A stretch of 47,551 bases of DNA. Source: Natronosalvus halobius. GTDB taxonomy: Archaea > Halobacteriota > Halobacteria > Halobacteriales > Natrialbaceae. The stretch is from positions 1-47,551 of the forward strand of contig NZ_CP099999.1 of the NCBI RefSeq assembly GCF_024138145.1, given 5' to 3'. A program made the position numbers and the translations under genes. The notes under the pieces were generated by a model that saw only the letters and a program-made list of their open reading frames with translations, was not told where the DNA came from and made no database searches. Below, piece after piece: positions 22,746-31,432 of the stretch (the stretch's first letter is position 1; the number at the start of each line of letters is the position of its first letter).

Positions 22746-24263
22746 TTAGAATCGCTGTTGGGCGCTCGCGAGTAGTCGCGGGTACATCCCGCCCGAGAGC
22801 GTCGAGTACGCGACGCCTCGAGTCTCGGCCTCGTCGGTCATGGCCTCTGCCTGTGGCGTGTCGGGTTCGGTGCCCGCGAGGAGTGCTTCGGCGTCGGGCA
22901 TCCCGTGGCCGATCTCCTCTTCGGCGGCGTTCGGGATGGGTGCGGCCGTCCGGTGGAGGCCCTCGCGCACGGTCTCGAAGTCCGTTCCCGGATTTTCGGC
23001 CAGGTAAAGACCGATCACGCCCGCGACGACCGGCGCCGCCATCGACGTCCCGGTCAGCGTCTCGAGTGAGTCGCTTCCGGACGGTTGTGGGACCTGCGCC
23101 GTGAGCTTGCAGCCCGGGGCGCCAATGTCGGGCATCGCGCCTTGCGTCTCGCCACCGGAGTTGTCCGATATTCCGTTGTGAGGTCCGATGTTCGAGTAGT
23201 ACGCCGACCGGGACTCGCTGGGGAGCGCTGCCGTCGTCGATCCGACGGCGATCGTCTGCTCGCTCGAGGCCGGATGAGAGAGCCATCGGGACATCTGACG
23301 GTCGTTGCCGTTCGCTGCGACCGGGATAGTTCCCTGTTCGACGGCGTACTCGAGGGCGTTCTGGATAGCCTGGGAGAACTGGAACGATCCGAGTGAGAGG
23401 CACATCACGTCCGCGCCTTCGTCGGCGGCGTGTCGGATGCCGGCCGCGATATCGTCGATCGTTCCCTGTCCGTCCTCGAGCGCCTTACACCCGAGGACGT
23501 CGGCAGCGGGAAGGAAGCCCGCGTAGTCGCCCGTGAGTTCCGAGGCCATACAGGAAGCGACCCAGCTACCGTGTCCGTCAGTGTCCTCGACGGCATCGGT
23601 TCCGGTCGCGTCGCCGTCCGTGAAGTCCGTCGAGGTCGAGAGTAACCGACTCTCGGGGATGGCCTCGCCGTAGTTGACGCCGGTGTCGACCACGCCGATC
23701 GTGAGGCCCGAGGTATCCACGGTGACCGCGTCCGCCCGCGTGTGCGTGTGAACGTTGCCGATCGGGCCTTCCTGCATGTCCGAGTCGAAGGCGACGCCTG
23801 ACTTCGAGAGCGCGCCCTCGCCGAAGACCTTGAGGTAATTCTGGGTGCCGAACCCGGTTCCCGACCAGGCGTTCGAGCCCGCTGGTTCGATCGGGTCCGC
23901 CAGCGAGATCGTCCGGTTGAGTTCGACGCTTTCGACGTAGCTCAGATGCGCGAGGCCGTTTCCGAAGGCCCGGTCGCGCTGCCGGATGCCGATATCGCCC
24001 GGAGGGGCGACGATCGTGACCGTCCCCGAGGCCGCGTGTTCTCGAGACTCGAGCCACGAGACGTTGTCGTAGCCTTCGACGTCCTCTCTGAACTCCTCGA
24101 GGCTGTCGGGTTCGACCGAGACGATGAACCCGTAACGCCCCTCGGAGTAGCTCACGGCATCGTCCGGCGGTGACCACCAGAGTTCGCGGTCGGCCGGTGC
24201 GATGCTGGCGAGTGGGAGTGTTCCGACTCCGAGGAGATACTGTCTGCGAGTGTACTGAGTCAT
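22746..24263 (-). CDS. Tat-exported subtilisin-like serine protease (halolysin type)
   Basis: This 505-residue S8 peptidase has a Tat signal (YTRRQYLLG), an I9-like propeptide region (~45-117) and a catalytic domain. Asp193 (GVVDTGVNYG), His231 (DGHGSWVAS), the oxyanion Asn318 (VAANGND) and Ser407 (GTSMAAPVVAG) are all present, so it should be active. A ~80-residue C-terminal extension is shorter than that of typical halolysins. Halolysins fold before export, in keeping with the Tat signal. Its stop is four bases from the next gene, and its start overlaps the stop of the giant surface protein, a possible substrate. Confidence 0.93.
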   Translation of the reverse strand: MTQYTRRQYLLGVGTLPLASIAPADRELWWSPPDDAVSYSEGRYGFIVSVEPDSLEEFREDVEGYDNVSWLESREHAASGTVTIVAPPGDIGIRQRDRAFGNGLAHLSYVESVELNRTISLADPIEPAGSNAWSGTGFGTQNYLKVFGEGALSKSGVAFDSDMQEGPIGNVHTHTRADAVTVDTSGLTIGVVDTGVNYGEAIPESRLLSTSTDFTDGDATGTDAVEDTDGHGSWVASCMASELTGDYAGFLPAADVLGCKALEDGQGTIDDIAAGIRHAADEGADVMCLSLGSFQFSQAIQNALEYAVEQGTIPVAANGNDRQMSRWLSHPASSEQTIAVGSTTAALPSESRSAYYSNIGPHNGISDNSGGETQGAMPDIGAPGCKLTAQVPQPSGSDSLETLTGTSMAAPVVAGVIGLYLAENPGTDFETVREGLHRTAAPIPNAAEEEIGHGMPDAEALLAGTEPDTPQAEAMTDEAETRGVAYSTLSGGMYPRLLASAQQRF

Positions 24264-27200
24264 GCGGTCACCCCCTGTGTCGCGGTAGGCTCGAGGCCAA
24301 CCGTCGGCGCCGTCGTCGTGGTCGCGGATGTCTGGACGACTTCGGCGGCGATCGTCACGCCGCTATCGACGAGCGAGCCGAGGAAGCCGAGGAACGGAAT
24401 CGAAATCCCGTGCGTGTAGCGACTCATCCGGTGGAACGCCCGGTCGAGCAGATTCGGATCGGTGTTCGCCTCGAGGGAGAGCTGGCCCGAGTCGTCGGTG
24501 TGAGTCACCAGGATGGCTTTCCCGTCGCGTTCGGTCACCTCGCCGTAGCGGGTATCGCCATCCCAGGTGATCGGGCCGTTGCCGGTGAACAGCGTCCCCT
24601 CTGGCAAGTTGTTGAGGTGCCAGTAGACCTGGACGTGCTTTCCGATCTGGCGTTCATCGCCCTCCGTCACGACCGAGAGGTCGACGTTGTGCGTATCGCC
24701 CTCGAGCGCGTTGTCCAGTCGGAGGTGGATCTCGGCGGGCGTGCTATCGGAATCCTCGACGAACGCGTCGATCTGGAGTCCGTCACTGTCGTCGATTCGC
24801 GCACTCGAGAGGTGCTCGCCCACGACGGCGTGTTTGCCCATCGGTGAGTCGCCAATCCGGATCGTTGCCGGGTCCGAGTGTGGGTTCTGTCCCGCGCGGA
24901 CGCGCTCGGCGACGACGAACGTATCACCGGTCGTGCTCTCGAGCGTGAACCGGACGAGATGCGTGCCTTTGCCGGCGGTCTTGAACCGGGCGCGGTTCCC
25001 GTCGATCTCGCTCTCGAGTTGGTTGCCTTCGGGACCGAAGACCTCGACTGACTGGATGCCCGCGTACTCGCTGTCGGGTGCGGGATTTACGCCTGCCGAG
25101 ATTCGTTCATCGGGGCCGGGGCTAAGAGTCGACCACTGGACCGACTCGATCGTCGGGAGCGTGCCGTCAAAGGCCGGGTTCTGGATCGGCGTCGAGCCGC
25201 TGCCGACGCCTTCCGAGCCCGCGAGTTCGATCTCGAGGTCGCCAGCCGAGAAGTCCTCGGCGACCGGATATCCGTCGACTACGACCGCCTGGCTGCCGAT
25301 GCCGGTCGACTCCATCGAGATGTACTCCTCGCCGATCGGGACGCGCTCGCCGTCGGCGTTGCGCACCAGGAGGACGACGTCGTCTTCGTCGGCCCAGCTC
25401 GGGACCGGGATTTCCGCGAAGAGTTCGCCATCCTCGATCTCGCCGTTGCCGCCACCGAGATTGATCTCGTTCTGGTTGTTGAGTTCCTCGCGGATCGCCT
25501 CCAGCTCCTCACGGAGTTCCTCGTTCGTGAGGTTCTCATCGGGGTCCGAGAGGTCACGTCCGAGCGCTTCCTCGATCGCATCCCGGAGGTCCTCGTTGTC
25601 CTCGATTATCCTCTGGTATTCCTCGTGTATCTGCTCGAGGCGTTCCTCGTTCATCTCGGTCAGCATCTCTTCCCACTGGTTCATCAACTCCGTCGAAGAC
25701 TGGTTCAGATACTGCTCGAAGAGTTCCTGGAGGCGTTTCTCGTATTCCTCCATGTCCTCGAGCGGGAGGCCATCGACGCGATGGACCGTCACATCCGCGT
25801 CGGGGTTCTCCTGCGTTGTGTCGACGCGATTGGTCTCCATCGGGAGGTAGTATGTCCCGTTGTAGCCGTCGAGGCGGTACTGACGGAGATCGTCGATCGT
25901 CACGTCCGCGAATGATGGATTGGTCGTGTCACTCTGAGACTCGAGCATCTGTAGGATTCCGTCGTCGGCCCTGTACGCCTGGACGTTGTACGTGCGTACG
26001 CTCGAGTCGGCTTCGATTGTATAGTGGCCGGTCGCGTTGGTCGTGGTCTTCTGTCGGACAGCGACACCTTCGTTCACGAGGTGCTGGAAGTCGGCGTTCT
26101 CGCGAAGGTCGATCTCGCTCGAGAGGACGTCGGATCGTTCTTGGAGGTTGGCAATCGTCTGCTCGACGTCCTGTCGGTAGGAGTCGAAGACTTCCTCGGA
26201 ATTTCCGACCATGAACGTGTACGCGGCCGCGCGGTTGTCCTCGGGGTAGGCCTGATAGACGCCTGGCGGAAGTTGCGTGCGGACGGCGTGGTGTTCTATA
26301 TCGCCGGTGAGTCGGTTTTCCTTGAAGATGACCTCCGTCTCGAGGGTTTTCGTGTCGAACGTTCCACTCGGGCCGATCTGTTCGATCGTCACTTCGCCCG
26401 AAACGGGCTCGCCGTGGAACGAGTTTCGAACTGGGCCACGCGTCGGCCGAAGTCGGTTCTCGTCGGGGTCCCACAGCGAGATGATGACCGGCTCGTCTTT
26501 CTCGACTTGGACTCTCGGCTGGTCGATCTCCGAGGAGACCCACGTTGTTCCGAAGCCACCTGATGCGGACCAGTCTTCGGGCGCGTGAACGAGTGGGTAC
26601 GTGACGTCGCCGAGGTCCGATCGGTAGGCGTCCGTGTCGAGTAAGCCGGTTGCGCTGCCGTCCTGAAACTCGTCGCGGAACTGCTGCCACTCGCTCGGTT
26701 CGACATCTTCGAGCTCCCGCTCGAGTGAGCCGATCTCGTTCTCGAGGTCGTTAACGTCCTCTACCGTGAACTGTGAGTCGGATATCCCCCAGTACTCCAC
26801 GGTTGCGTTTTGGACGGGGTCGCCGTGTTGATCGGTGACCCGGCCGGTGAGTGGGACACCAGTCGACCCTGTCCCAGCCGCAATAGTAATATTGCTCGTT
26901 TTCTCTGATGTTGAGATCAAATCGCCACTTGACGAATAGTAATGGATTGTCGACCCTACGGCTGCTATTATTGTTCCATCCTCATTGACAGACACCATAT
27001 CCTTGTCCGATGTCGAAGATGTAGTCGAGAACTGGTCAAATTGGGAGAGAGTATTACCAGTACCGGGGTCAATCTCCAGAATCCGATTATCTACTTCGGA
27101 GGCAACATAGACACTCCCCTCGTAATGAGCCACGCCAAGAACGGCCCCTGACCCGAAGTCTCTATCCCAAGCGACATTTAGATCCTCGTCAAATGCCTGT

Positions 27201-27940
27201 AGTATATCGGACGTGACAAACCAATACTCATCATTTGAGTCGATTCCATACATTCCGCCAGCGGGCCGATCATCACCACTATCGATTAACCCAATTTCAG
27301 TCCCATCAGTCGTATACGCCCCAAATTCGGGTAACGTTGATCCGTATCCAACGTATCCATCCCCCTTCTCTAGATTAGAGATGAATTGAGTGGTTCCACT
27401 GGTGCCAAATTCGTTCAAAACAGACTGATCGTCGGCCGATATGATCGTGACATGGTTATTGTAGCCGCCCCCAACATAGATCGCTTTCTGCCCATCATAA
27501 TTCCCAATATCAAGACCCCCATAGCTATCGTCGGTTGTTTGGAGGTTAGATGAATCAACTCGCCATTGTTCACCTCCCTCATAATTTAGACTAATTAAAT
27601 CATCGGTCAATACGTAAATCCCATCTTCGTCAGCAGCAAGCCCGCTATCATGTATCTCGGTTGCTAGGCTATATGTCCAAACTTCTTCGCCGTCTTCCTC
27701 GTATATGACTTCCCCGTTTGATTCGTAAACGACGCCCCCAACACTAACGCCGGTTTGTGAGGTTGTCGACGTTGACGCCGTCGTGATTGTCCCCACCGCC
27801 ATCGCCGGCATGCTCGATACAATCAATACAGCGAAAATCACGGCGAGAAACTGCTTTCTTCCGATAGACAGCATGGATGCGTTGATCATTCCGCGAAGGC
27901 GCCTGACGCGCGATTCGTCTCTCGAGTCTGAGTTTGTCAT
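24260..27940 (-). CDS. Giant surface protein: beta-propeller, peptidase-regulatory-like domain, coiled coil, C-terminal hydrophobic segment
   Basis: This 1226-residue protein starts with a basic segment and export helix (KQFLAVIFAVLIVSS). Residues ~50-350 look like a PQQ-like/WD-type propeller with repeated VxW/YSL and DGIYV-type strands. Residues ~366-390 (GRVTDQHGDPVQNATVEYWG) begin a CarboxypepD-regulatory-like beta-sandwich. A Glu-rich coiled coil lies at ~730-840 (EEMLTEMNEERLEQIHEEYQ). Further beta domains precede a hydrophobic C-terminus (ISIPFLGFLGSLVDSGVTI). The propeller part is encoded by much more AT-rich DNA than the rest, pointing to domain acquisition. Probable adhesin or spike; it overlaps the protease gene. 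Confidence 0.8.
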   Translation of the reverse strand: MTNSDSRDESRVRRLRGMINASMLSIGRKQFLAVIFAVLIVSSMPAMAVGTITTASTSTTSQTGVSVGGVVYESNGEVIYEEDGEEVWTYSLATEIHDSGLAADEDGIYVLTDDLISLNYEGGEQWRVDSSNLQTTDDSYGGLDIGNYDGQKAIYVGGGYNNHVTIISADDQSVLNEFGTSGTTQFISNLEKGDGYVGYGSTLPEFGAYTTDGTEIGLIDSGDDRPAGGMYGIDSNDEYWFVTSDILQAFDEDLNVAWDRDFGSGAVLGVAHYEGSVYVASEVDNRILEIDPGTGNTLSQFDQFSTTSSTSDKDMVSVNEDGTIIAAVGSTIHYYSSSGDLISTSEKTSNITIAAGTGSTGVPLTGRVTDQHGDPVQNATVEYWGISDSQFTVEDVNDLENEIGSLERELEDVEPSEWQQFRDEFQDGSATGLLDTDAYRSDLGDVTYPLVHAPEDWSASGGFGTTWVSSEIDQPRVQVEKDEPVIISLWDPDENRLRPTRGPVRNSFHGEPVSGEVTIEQIGPSGTFDTKTLETEVIFKENRLTGDIEHHAVRTQLPPGVYQAYPEDNRAAAYTFMVGNSEEVFDSYRQDVEQTIANLQERSDVLSSEIDLRENADFQHLVNEGVAVRQKTTTNATGHYTIEADSSVRTYNVQAYRADDGILQMLESQSDTTNPSFADVTIDDLRQYRLDGYNGTYYLPMETNRVDTTQENPDADVTVHRVDGLPLEDMEEYEKRLQELFEQYLNQSSTELMNQWEEMLTEMNEERLEQIHEEYQRIIEDNEDLRDAIEEALGRDLSDPDENLTNEELREELEAIREELNNQNEINLGGGNGEIEDGELFAEIPVPSWADEDDVVLLVRNADGERVPIGEEYISMESTGIGSQAVVVDGYPVAEDFSAGDLEIELAGSEGVGSGSTPIQNPAFDGTLPTIESVQWSTLSPGPDERISAGVNPAPDSEYAGIQSVEVFGPEGNQLESEIDGNRARFKTAGKGTHLVRFTLESTTGDTFVVAERVRAGQNPHSDPATIRIGDSPMGKHAVVGEHLSSARIDDSDGLQIDAFVEDSDSTPAEIHLRLDNALEGDTHNVDLSVVTEGDERQIGKHVQVYWHLNNLPEGTLFTGNGPITWDGDTRYGEVTERDGKAILVTHTDDSGQLSLEANTDPNLLDRAFHRMSRYTHGISIPFLGFLGSLVDSGVTIAAEVVQTSATTTTAPTVGLEPTATQGVTA

Positions 27941-27955
27941 TGTGATGAGTCTCCG

Positions 27956-28702
27956 TTAGTTATCCGCCTGGCGAAAAATCCGGAACAGTACCTGCGTCAG
28001 GATGTCCTGGTCTGAATTGTCTGACTCTTTTTTCATCGATCGGGACTGGTCGCGCCACTTGTTGAGTTTCGAGCGCCGGAAGCCGTACCGCACGTCGAGA
28101 TCTCCGAGTAGGTCCTCGACGAGTTGCATGAACTCCGAAATGGGTAGCGGCTCGAAAGCAACGCCGCCGATGTAGCCGTGTTCGGGGTCGTACCGTCGTC
28201 GGAATCGGTTCTGTCCGTACTCCGTCTCTCCCCACTGCGTCGACGAATGCTTCGGGACATGGAGACACGGATCGGTCAGCGGGACCGTACACCGCTCGGT
28301 GTGGGTTGCAAGTGGATCGTGGTCGAGCAGGTCCCCAGGATCGTCGGCGAAGAGCCACGCGAAGCCGGCCTGAATCGGTCGGTTCGGGGCGCCGAACTTC
28401 GCGGTCGCCGAGACCGGATCGGCGCGCTTTCGGAGCTCGGTGTGAGCTTTCCAGCGCGCTCGCTCGAGGTTCGTGACCGCCCCGGTCGCCTTCGAACTCC
28501 CCGATCGGAGGTCTCGGAGGTAGCTCCGAAGTTCTTGCTCGGTCATGTGCTCGAGGGCGAGGTTGAAATCGATCTCGTGTTCGATCACCCGTTTGAGATC
28601 CGTCTTCGAGAGGTCGGCGACGTCGACCTCGAGGAGGTCCTCGACGGGTCGTTCTCCCCACCAGTTCTCCCGGTTTCCGAGTGCTGCGGCTTGTGTGCTC
28701 AT
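27956..28702 (-). CDS. Hypothetical cytoplasmic protein (248 aa)
   Basis: MSTQAAALGNRENWWGERPV begins a soluble protein. Its first ~90 residues are helical with heptad-like spacing, and the middle has conserved-looking Trp/Asp/Pro/His residues (AWLFADDPGDLLDHDPLATH). The C-terminus is helical and basic. It precedes the giant surface protein by 15 bases, so it is first in that operon. I do not recognise a family. Confidence 0.7.
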   Translation of the reverse strand: MSTQAAALGNRENWWGERPVEDLLEVDVADLSKTDLKRVIEHEIDFNLALEHMTEQELRSYLRDLRSGSSKATGAVTNLERARWKAHTELRKRADPVSATAKFGAPNRPIQAGFAWLFADDPGDLLDHDPLATHTERCTVPLTDPCLHVPKHSSTQWGETEYGQNRFRRRYDPEHGYIGGVAFEPLPISEFMQLVEDLLGDLDVRYGFRRSKLNKWRDQSRSMKKESDNSDQDILTQVLFRIFRQADN

Positions 28703-28965
28703 GGTTATCGCTAGAAGTAACTACTGCCCGATACCGTGAGGCACCTGCTTAGGGCCGCGCCCATATCCGACGCGCGTCGGGGCAGGTCCGGTTTGGGTTA
28801 ATGGATACATACACGCGCGCTAATATAATCCTTGCGGGGTAATTCGCAGGAATACGAGTATCTGTTCTATTTTGTGCAAAAGTATGATTATACTCGCGAT
28901 AAATCGTTTTCACGCAGTGCAACGGAATAGCCTAGATTATTGGCCCGTCGGTGAGTGGTCAGGGT
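28703..28965. promoter_or_regulatory. Divergent intergenic region with GC-rich palindrome
   Basis: CCGACGCGCGTCGG, a perfect 14-bp palindrome, lies at 28767-28780 inside the wider inverted repeat ACCTGC (28743-28748) / GCAGGT (28782-28787). Several TATA-like runs follow (for example CTAATATAATCC near 28818 and TAGATTATT near 28934). The last sits about 28 bp before the ribbon-helix-helix gene. This suits a bidirectional control region. Confidence 0.55.
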
Positions 28966-29163
28966 ATGGGCGACGAGCCCGATGGTGACGACTCGTCGGA
29001 AAAGACGCGATTGAGTCTCTCGCTGCCGCAGGCGACGATCGACAGGTTGCTTGAGAACTCGCCTGTCTGTGATGATCCACAGGATGCGATCAAGCGGGCG
29101 ATCTGGACACAGATCGAACTCGACGAAGCCGACGAGTACGCCGTCGTGAAAAACCGAGAGTAA
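28966..29163 (+). CDS. Ribbon-helix-helix-like DNA-binding protein (65 aa)
   Basis: After a short acidic N-terminus, TRLSLSLPQATIDRLLENSP followed by DDPQDAIKRAIWTQIE fits the strand-helix-helix pattern of MetJ/Arc (CopG-type) repressors. The ATG at 28966 lies about 28 bp after a TATA-like element and is preferred to the GTG at 28951. It is probably a local repressor of the divergent surface-protein operon or of itself. An inverted repeat GCCCGT/ACGGGC just after the stop may terminate it. Confidence 0.7.
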   Translation: MGDEPDGDDSSEKTRLSLSLPQATIDRLLENSPVCDDPQDAIKRAIWTQIELDEADEYAVVKNRE

Positions 29164-29543
29164 GCCGAGCCCGTGACCTGCCAGGGAGACGGGCCTCGCC
29201 AGTGGCTACGCTCTCGAAGACCAAAGCCGTTCGGACATCGAACTGGTTAGTGGCGAAATCGCCAGACGCGAACGTTTCAAGAGGGCGTTGTAAGTCTTCT
29301 GTGGGTCGCTGATTATCAATTTTGAAACCGTCTAAGAATCCATGAATGTCGTTTATTCAGACCGGGCCACAGGGTTTATTATACAGCCGTTAGGTGTGAC
29401 TATCAGCACAGGTGCGACGCGAAGAAGCTGACGGCGTGGGTGTGGTTGACTTTCCCCCATCCCTATCCGCCGGTTGGTCCGATGCCGGACCAGTCAATAA
29501 AGTTTCTGACCGTTCACGCACGGTGCGCACAAGAAGATCAATC
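29164..29543. promoter_or_regulatory. Leader/promoter region of the pilin gene
   Basis: There is no gene. TTTATTATAC near 29379-29388 is the best TATA box, implying a leader of about 130 nt. Near the start codon, ACCGTTCAC (29509-29517) and GGTGCGC (29522-29528) resemble a pair of elements found upstream of the signal peptidase gene at 30535-30551. GGCGAAATCGCC at 29253-29264 is a small palindrome. Confidence 0.45.
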
Positions 29544-29990
29544 ATGGATCTAAAGAAATACAGAAGCAAACTGATCGGAAACGAATCGGAACGGGCAGTA
29601 TCTCCTGTCATCGGAGTTATACTCATGGTCGCCATTACGGTGATTCTCGCTGCCGTCATCGCGGCGTTCGTGCTGGATCTCGGCGGTAACATGGGCAGCT
29701 CCGGTGTGAACGCAGTCGTCGGAGCGGATGTTCAGAATGATGATGAAAATGTCAGCGTAACGGTCGAGAACATGGGAGACGCGAACAGCTTCGCTGTCCG
29801 TGGCGACGTGACCTCTGATGGTGAGGATCTCGTTTCTGACGGTCTAAAAAACACTGGAGACAAAGTTGTGTTAGAATACAACTCCAGCGGCACTGACCAC
29901 CTGTCTAGCGATTCGGGAGAAATTCGAATCGTTGCGATCAACGGTGACGACGAGTCTGTCATCAAGACGGTTGATTACGACTTTAGCTAA
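29544..29990 (+). CDS. Archaeal type IV pilin-like protein
   Basis: This 148-residue protein has a short basic leader then RAVSPVIGVILMVAITVILA, the classic haloarchaeal class III (prepilin peptidase) signal with cleavage expected just before or after the Ala-Val-Ser-Pro. The hydrophobic helix forms the pilus core, and the ~100-residue acidic head is beta-rich with two Asn-X-Ser/Thr sequons (NVSVTVENMG, NSSGTDH). The longer frame from 29412 adds implausible sequence, so the ATG at 29544 is used. It is next to a signal peptidase, and the two may share a regulator. Confidence 0.88.
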   Translation: MDLKKYRSKLIGNESERAVSPVIGVILMVAITVILAAVIAAFVLDLGGNMGSSGVNAVVGADVQNDDENVSVTVENMGDANSFAVRGDVTSDGEDLVSDGLKNTGDKVVLEYNSSGTDHLSSDSGEIRIVAINGDDESVIKTVDYDFS

Positions 29991-30000
29991 CTGACGAACG

Positions 30001-30456
30001 TCAGTTTTGCGCCTTTTCAGTTTCTCGTTTTTGCCATACTCCGAGGACCCCGTAGACCACTAATAGAGCCGCAGTTGGCGACAGTACCTCAAAAACCCCC
30101 ATTCGGATCAGAACGACACCTACCATGTTCTCACTTGTTACGTAATCGACGCCTGCCACCTCTTGGTCGGTATACGGATTCGCATCACCTTTCGTAACGA
30201 ACCCGTGCTCGGTTTCGTCGACGACGCGATGGGCGACGCGATCGTTGCTCAACTGGCCGTTCTGTTCAAAGATTACGACGTCCCCCATTTCCGGTTCGCC
30301 GTCGTACCAGATATTGAGGACCGGACCTTCATCTCCCATCGATGCACCAGTGGCCGCATTCAATCCAAACGGGAGGCCGAGTACTGGCGCGAGAAATACC
30401 CATGAGACGAGAAAAACCGTTACCACCGCTGTTATCACCATCGGCCGGGCATCCAT
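30001..30456 (-). CDS. Archaeal/eukaryotic-type signal peptidase I (S26B, Sec11-like)
   Basis: This 151-residue membrane protease has an N-terminal helix (~7-30). Ser39 in ATGASMGD is the usual catalytic serine position, and the Lys of bacterial enzymes is replaced by His76 in DRVAHRVVD, as in Sec11. TKGDANPYTDQ (88-98) is the conserved substrate-site box, and a second hydrophobic helix lies at ~125-142. It is smaller than typical haloarchaeal chromosomal copies. It converges with the pilin gene and could process exported proteins of the element; archaeal pilins themselves need a different peptidase. Confidence 0.88.
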   Translation of the reverse strand: MDARPMVITAVVTVFLVSWVFLAPVLGLPFGLNAATGASMGDEGPVLNIWYDGEPEMGDVVIFEQNGQLSNDRVAHRVVDETEHGFVTKGDANPYTDQEVAGVDYVTSENMVGVVLIRMGVFEVLSPTAALLVVYGVLGVWQKRETEKAQN

Positions 30457-30523
30457 TGTTCAGAATATCAGCAATGGCAACTAAAATGATTTCGCCGCTG
30501 TTGCTCGCCGTGTTCTGAAAACC

Positions 30524-30543
30524 GTGAACGGAGAACCGTTCAC
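30524..30543. promoter_or_regulatory. Inverted repeat upstream of the signal peptidase gene
   Basis: GTGAACGG-AGAA-CCGTTCAC is a perfect 8-bp inverted repeat 68 bp upstream of the start at 30456. The half-site ACCGTTCAC followed by GGTGCGC recurs before the pilin gene (29509-29528). Probable operator. Confidence 0.55.
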
Positions 30544-30660
30544 TGGTGCGCGAATCGGGGCCAGATGGACCTCCGGCCCGGCCAGGTGGCCGTATTACCC
30601 GCCTCGATAGTACCCTCGAGGTATCCTAGTCGTTCGTCCCAGAAACAATGACTCTTGTGG

Positions 30661-30936
30661 TTACACAGACCGATCGACGACCGTCGCACCCGAGAGGACT
30701 AACCTCGAGCGCCCGCTCGGCGAGATCGACGGCGCGAGCTGGCCCTCGACGAGCCAGCCGTCGCCATCGTGGGCGTGTTCGTGACACCCGAAACAGCGTG
30801 TCGCCTCGAGCGTGCCGTCCTCCAGGAGGACACACTCCACGAGCGCGTTCGGTCGGAGGGTCGTTCCACACTCGGTACACCGCGTCGACTGGCCGGCGTC
30901 GACGACGGCCTCGAGCACGGCGCGTTCGGGCGTCAT
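30661..30936 (-). CDS. Zinc-binding hypothetical protein (91 aa)
   Basis: CTECGTTL (residues ~20-27) and CFGCHEHAH (~48-56) supply four cysteines and nearby histidines for a zinc ribbon. The remainder is beta-rich. Its start overlaps the end of the upstream gene, so the two form one transcript. An alternative reading frame covers the same DNA but lacks such motifs. Confidence 0.68.
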   Translation of the reverse strand: MTPERAVLEAVVDAGQSTRCTECGTTLRPNALVECVLLEDGTLEATRCFGCHEHAHDGDGWLVEGQLAPSISPSGRSRLVLSGATVVDRSV

Positions 30937-31349
30937 CGATACTGCTCGAGGCGCGCTTTCGCGTCCTCGAGTCGGCAGAACTCCGGGTGCGGGTCGTTCG
31001 GCTGGAAGAACGTCAGGCCGTCCTCGACGTCCCAGCGCGGGCGCTTACTACTGTTGAACCCGAGGCGCTCGTCGTAGCTCGCCGAGGCGACCCACAGCCC
31101 CGACTCGTCGAGTCCTTTCACTGACGCTCCGTAGCGGTTCTCCGAGAACAGGACAAGATCGACGCCCGTCTCGTCGCGAACGTGCTCGATGGTCGAAAAC
31201 CAGTCTCCCTGTTTGATGGTCGAAACACAGCGATCGCCCTCGAGAAGCTCGCGGATGCGCCGGACGGTCGTTCGTGATTTCTCGGCGCGGCGGATCAACT
31301 CGAGAGGTTCGACGTCGATACCTTTTTCTGCCGTCTGAATCGTAGACAT
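30933..31349 (-). CDS. Hypothetical protein behind a structured leader (138 aa)
   Basis: The ATG at 31349 (MSTIQTAEKGIDVEPLELIR) is chosen; it is preceded by GGTGATG, a possible ribosome-binding site, and by a strong stem-loop. A start at 31424 would read through that stem-loop. The N-terminal third is helical and basic (RRAEKSRTTVRRIRELLEGD) and could be an HTH. The rest is an alpha/beta domain with no motif I can name (LVLFSENRYGASVKGLDESG). Translationally linked to the zinc protein downstream. Confidence 0.65.
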   Translation of the reverse strand: MSTIQTAEKGIDVEPLELIRRAEKSRTTVRRIRELLEGDRCVSTIKQGDWFSTIEHVRDETGVDLVLFSENRYGASVKGLDESGLWVASASYDERLGFNSSKRPRWDVEDGLTFFQPNDPHPEFCRLEDAKARLEQYR

Positions 31350-31373
31350 TCTTGCATCACCTTTCCGGGTGAG

Positions 31374-31432
31374 CACGTTGGCCGGGCGTTGCACCGCCCG
31401 GCCGGGATTCTCCCAGCGAACCAACGTTGCTC
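31374..31432 (-). promoter_or_regulatory. Structured 5' leader (nested stem-loop)
   Basis: A perfect 9-bp stem, GGCCGGGCG (31380-31388) with CGCCCGGCC (31395-31403), loops over 6 nt. Outside it GAGCACGTTGG (31371-31381) can pair with CCAACGTTGCTC (31421-31432) around one bulged base. The structure ends about 25 nt before the start codon of the 138-aa gene on the minus strand. It could be a regulatory leader, a protein-binding site or an attenuator. Confidence 0.6.

Noticed and set aside
29412-29543. N-terminal extension of the pilin
   Set aside because: The added 44 residues are basic and disordered and would bury the class III signal sequence, which must be near the N-terminus.
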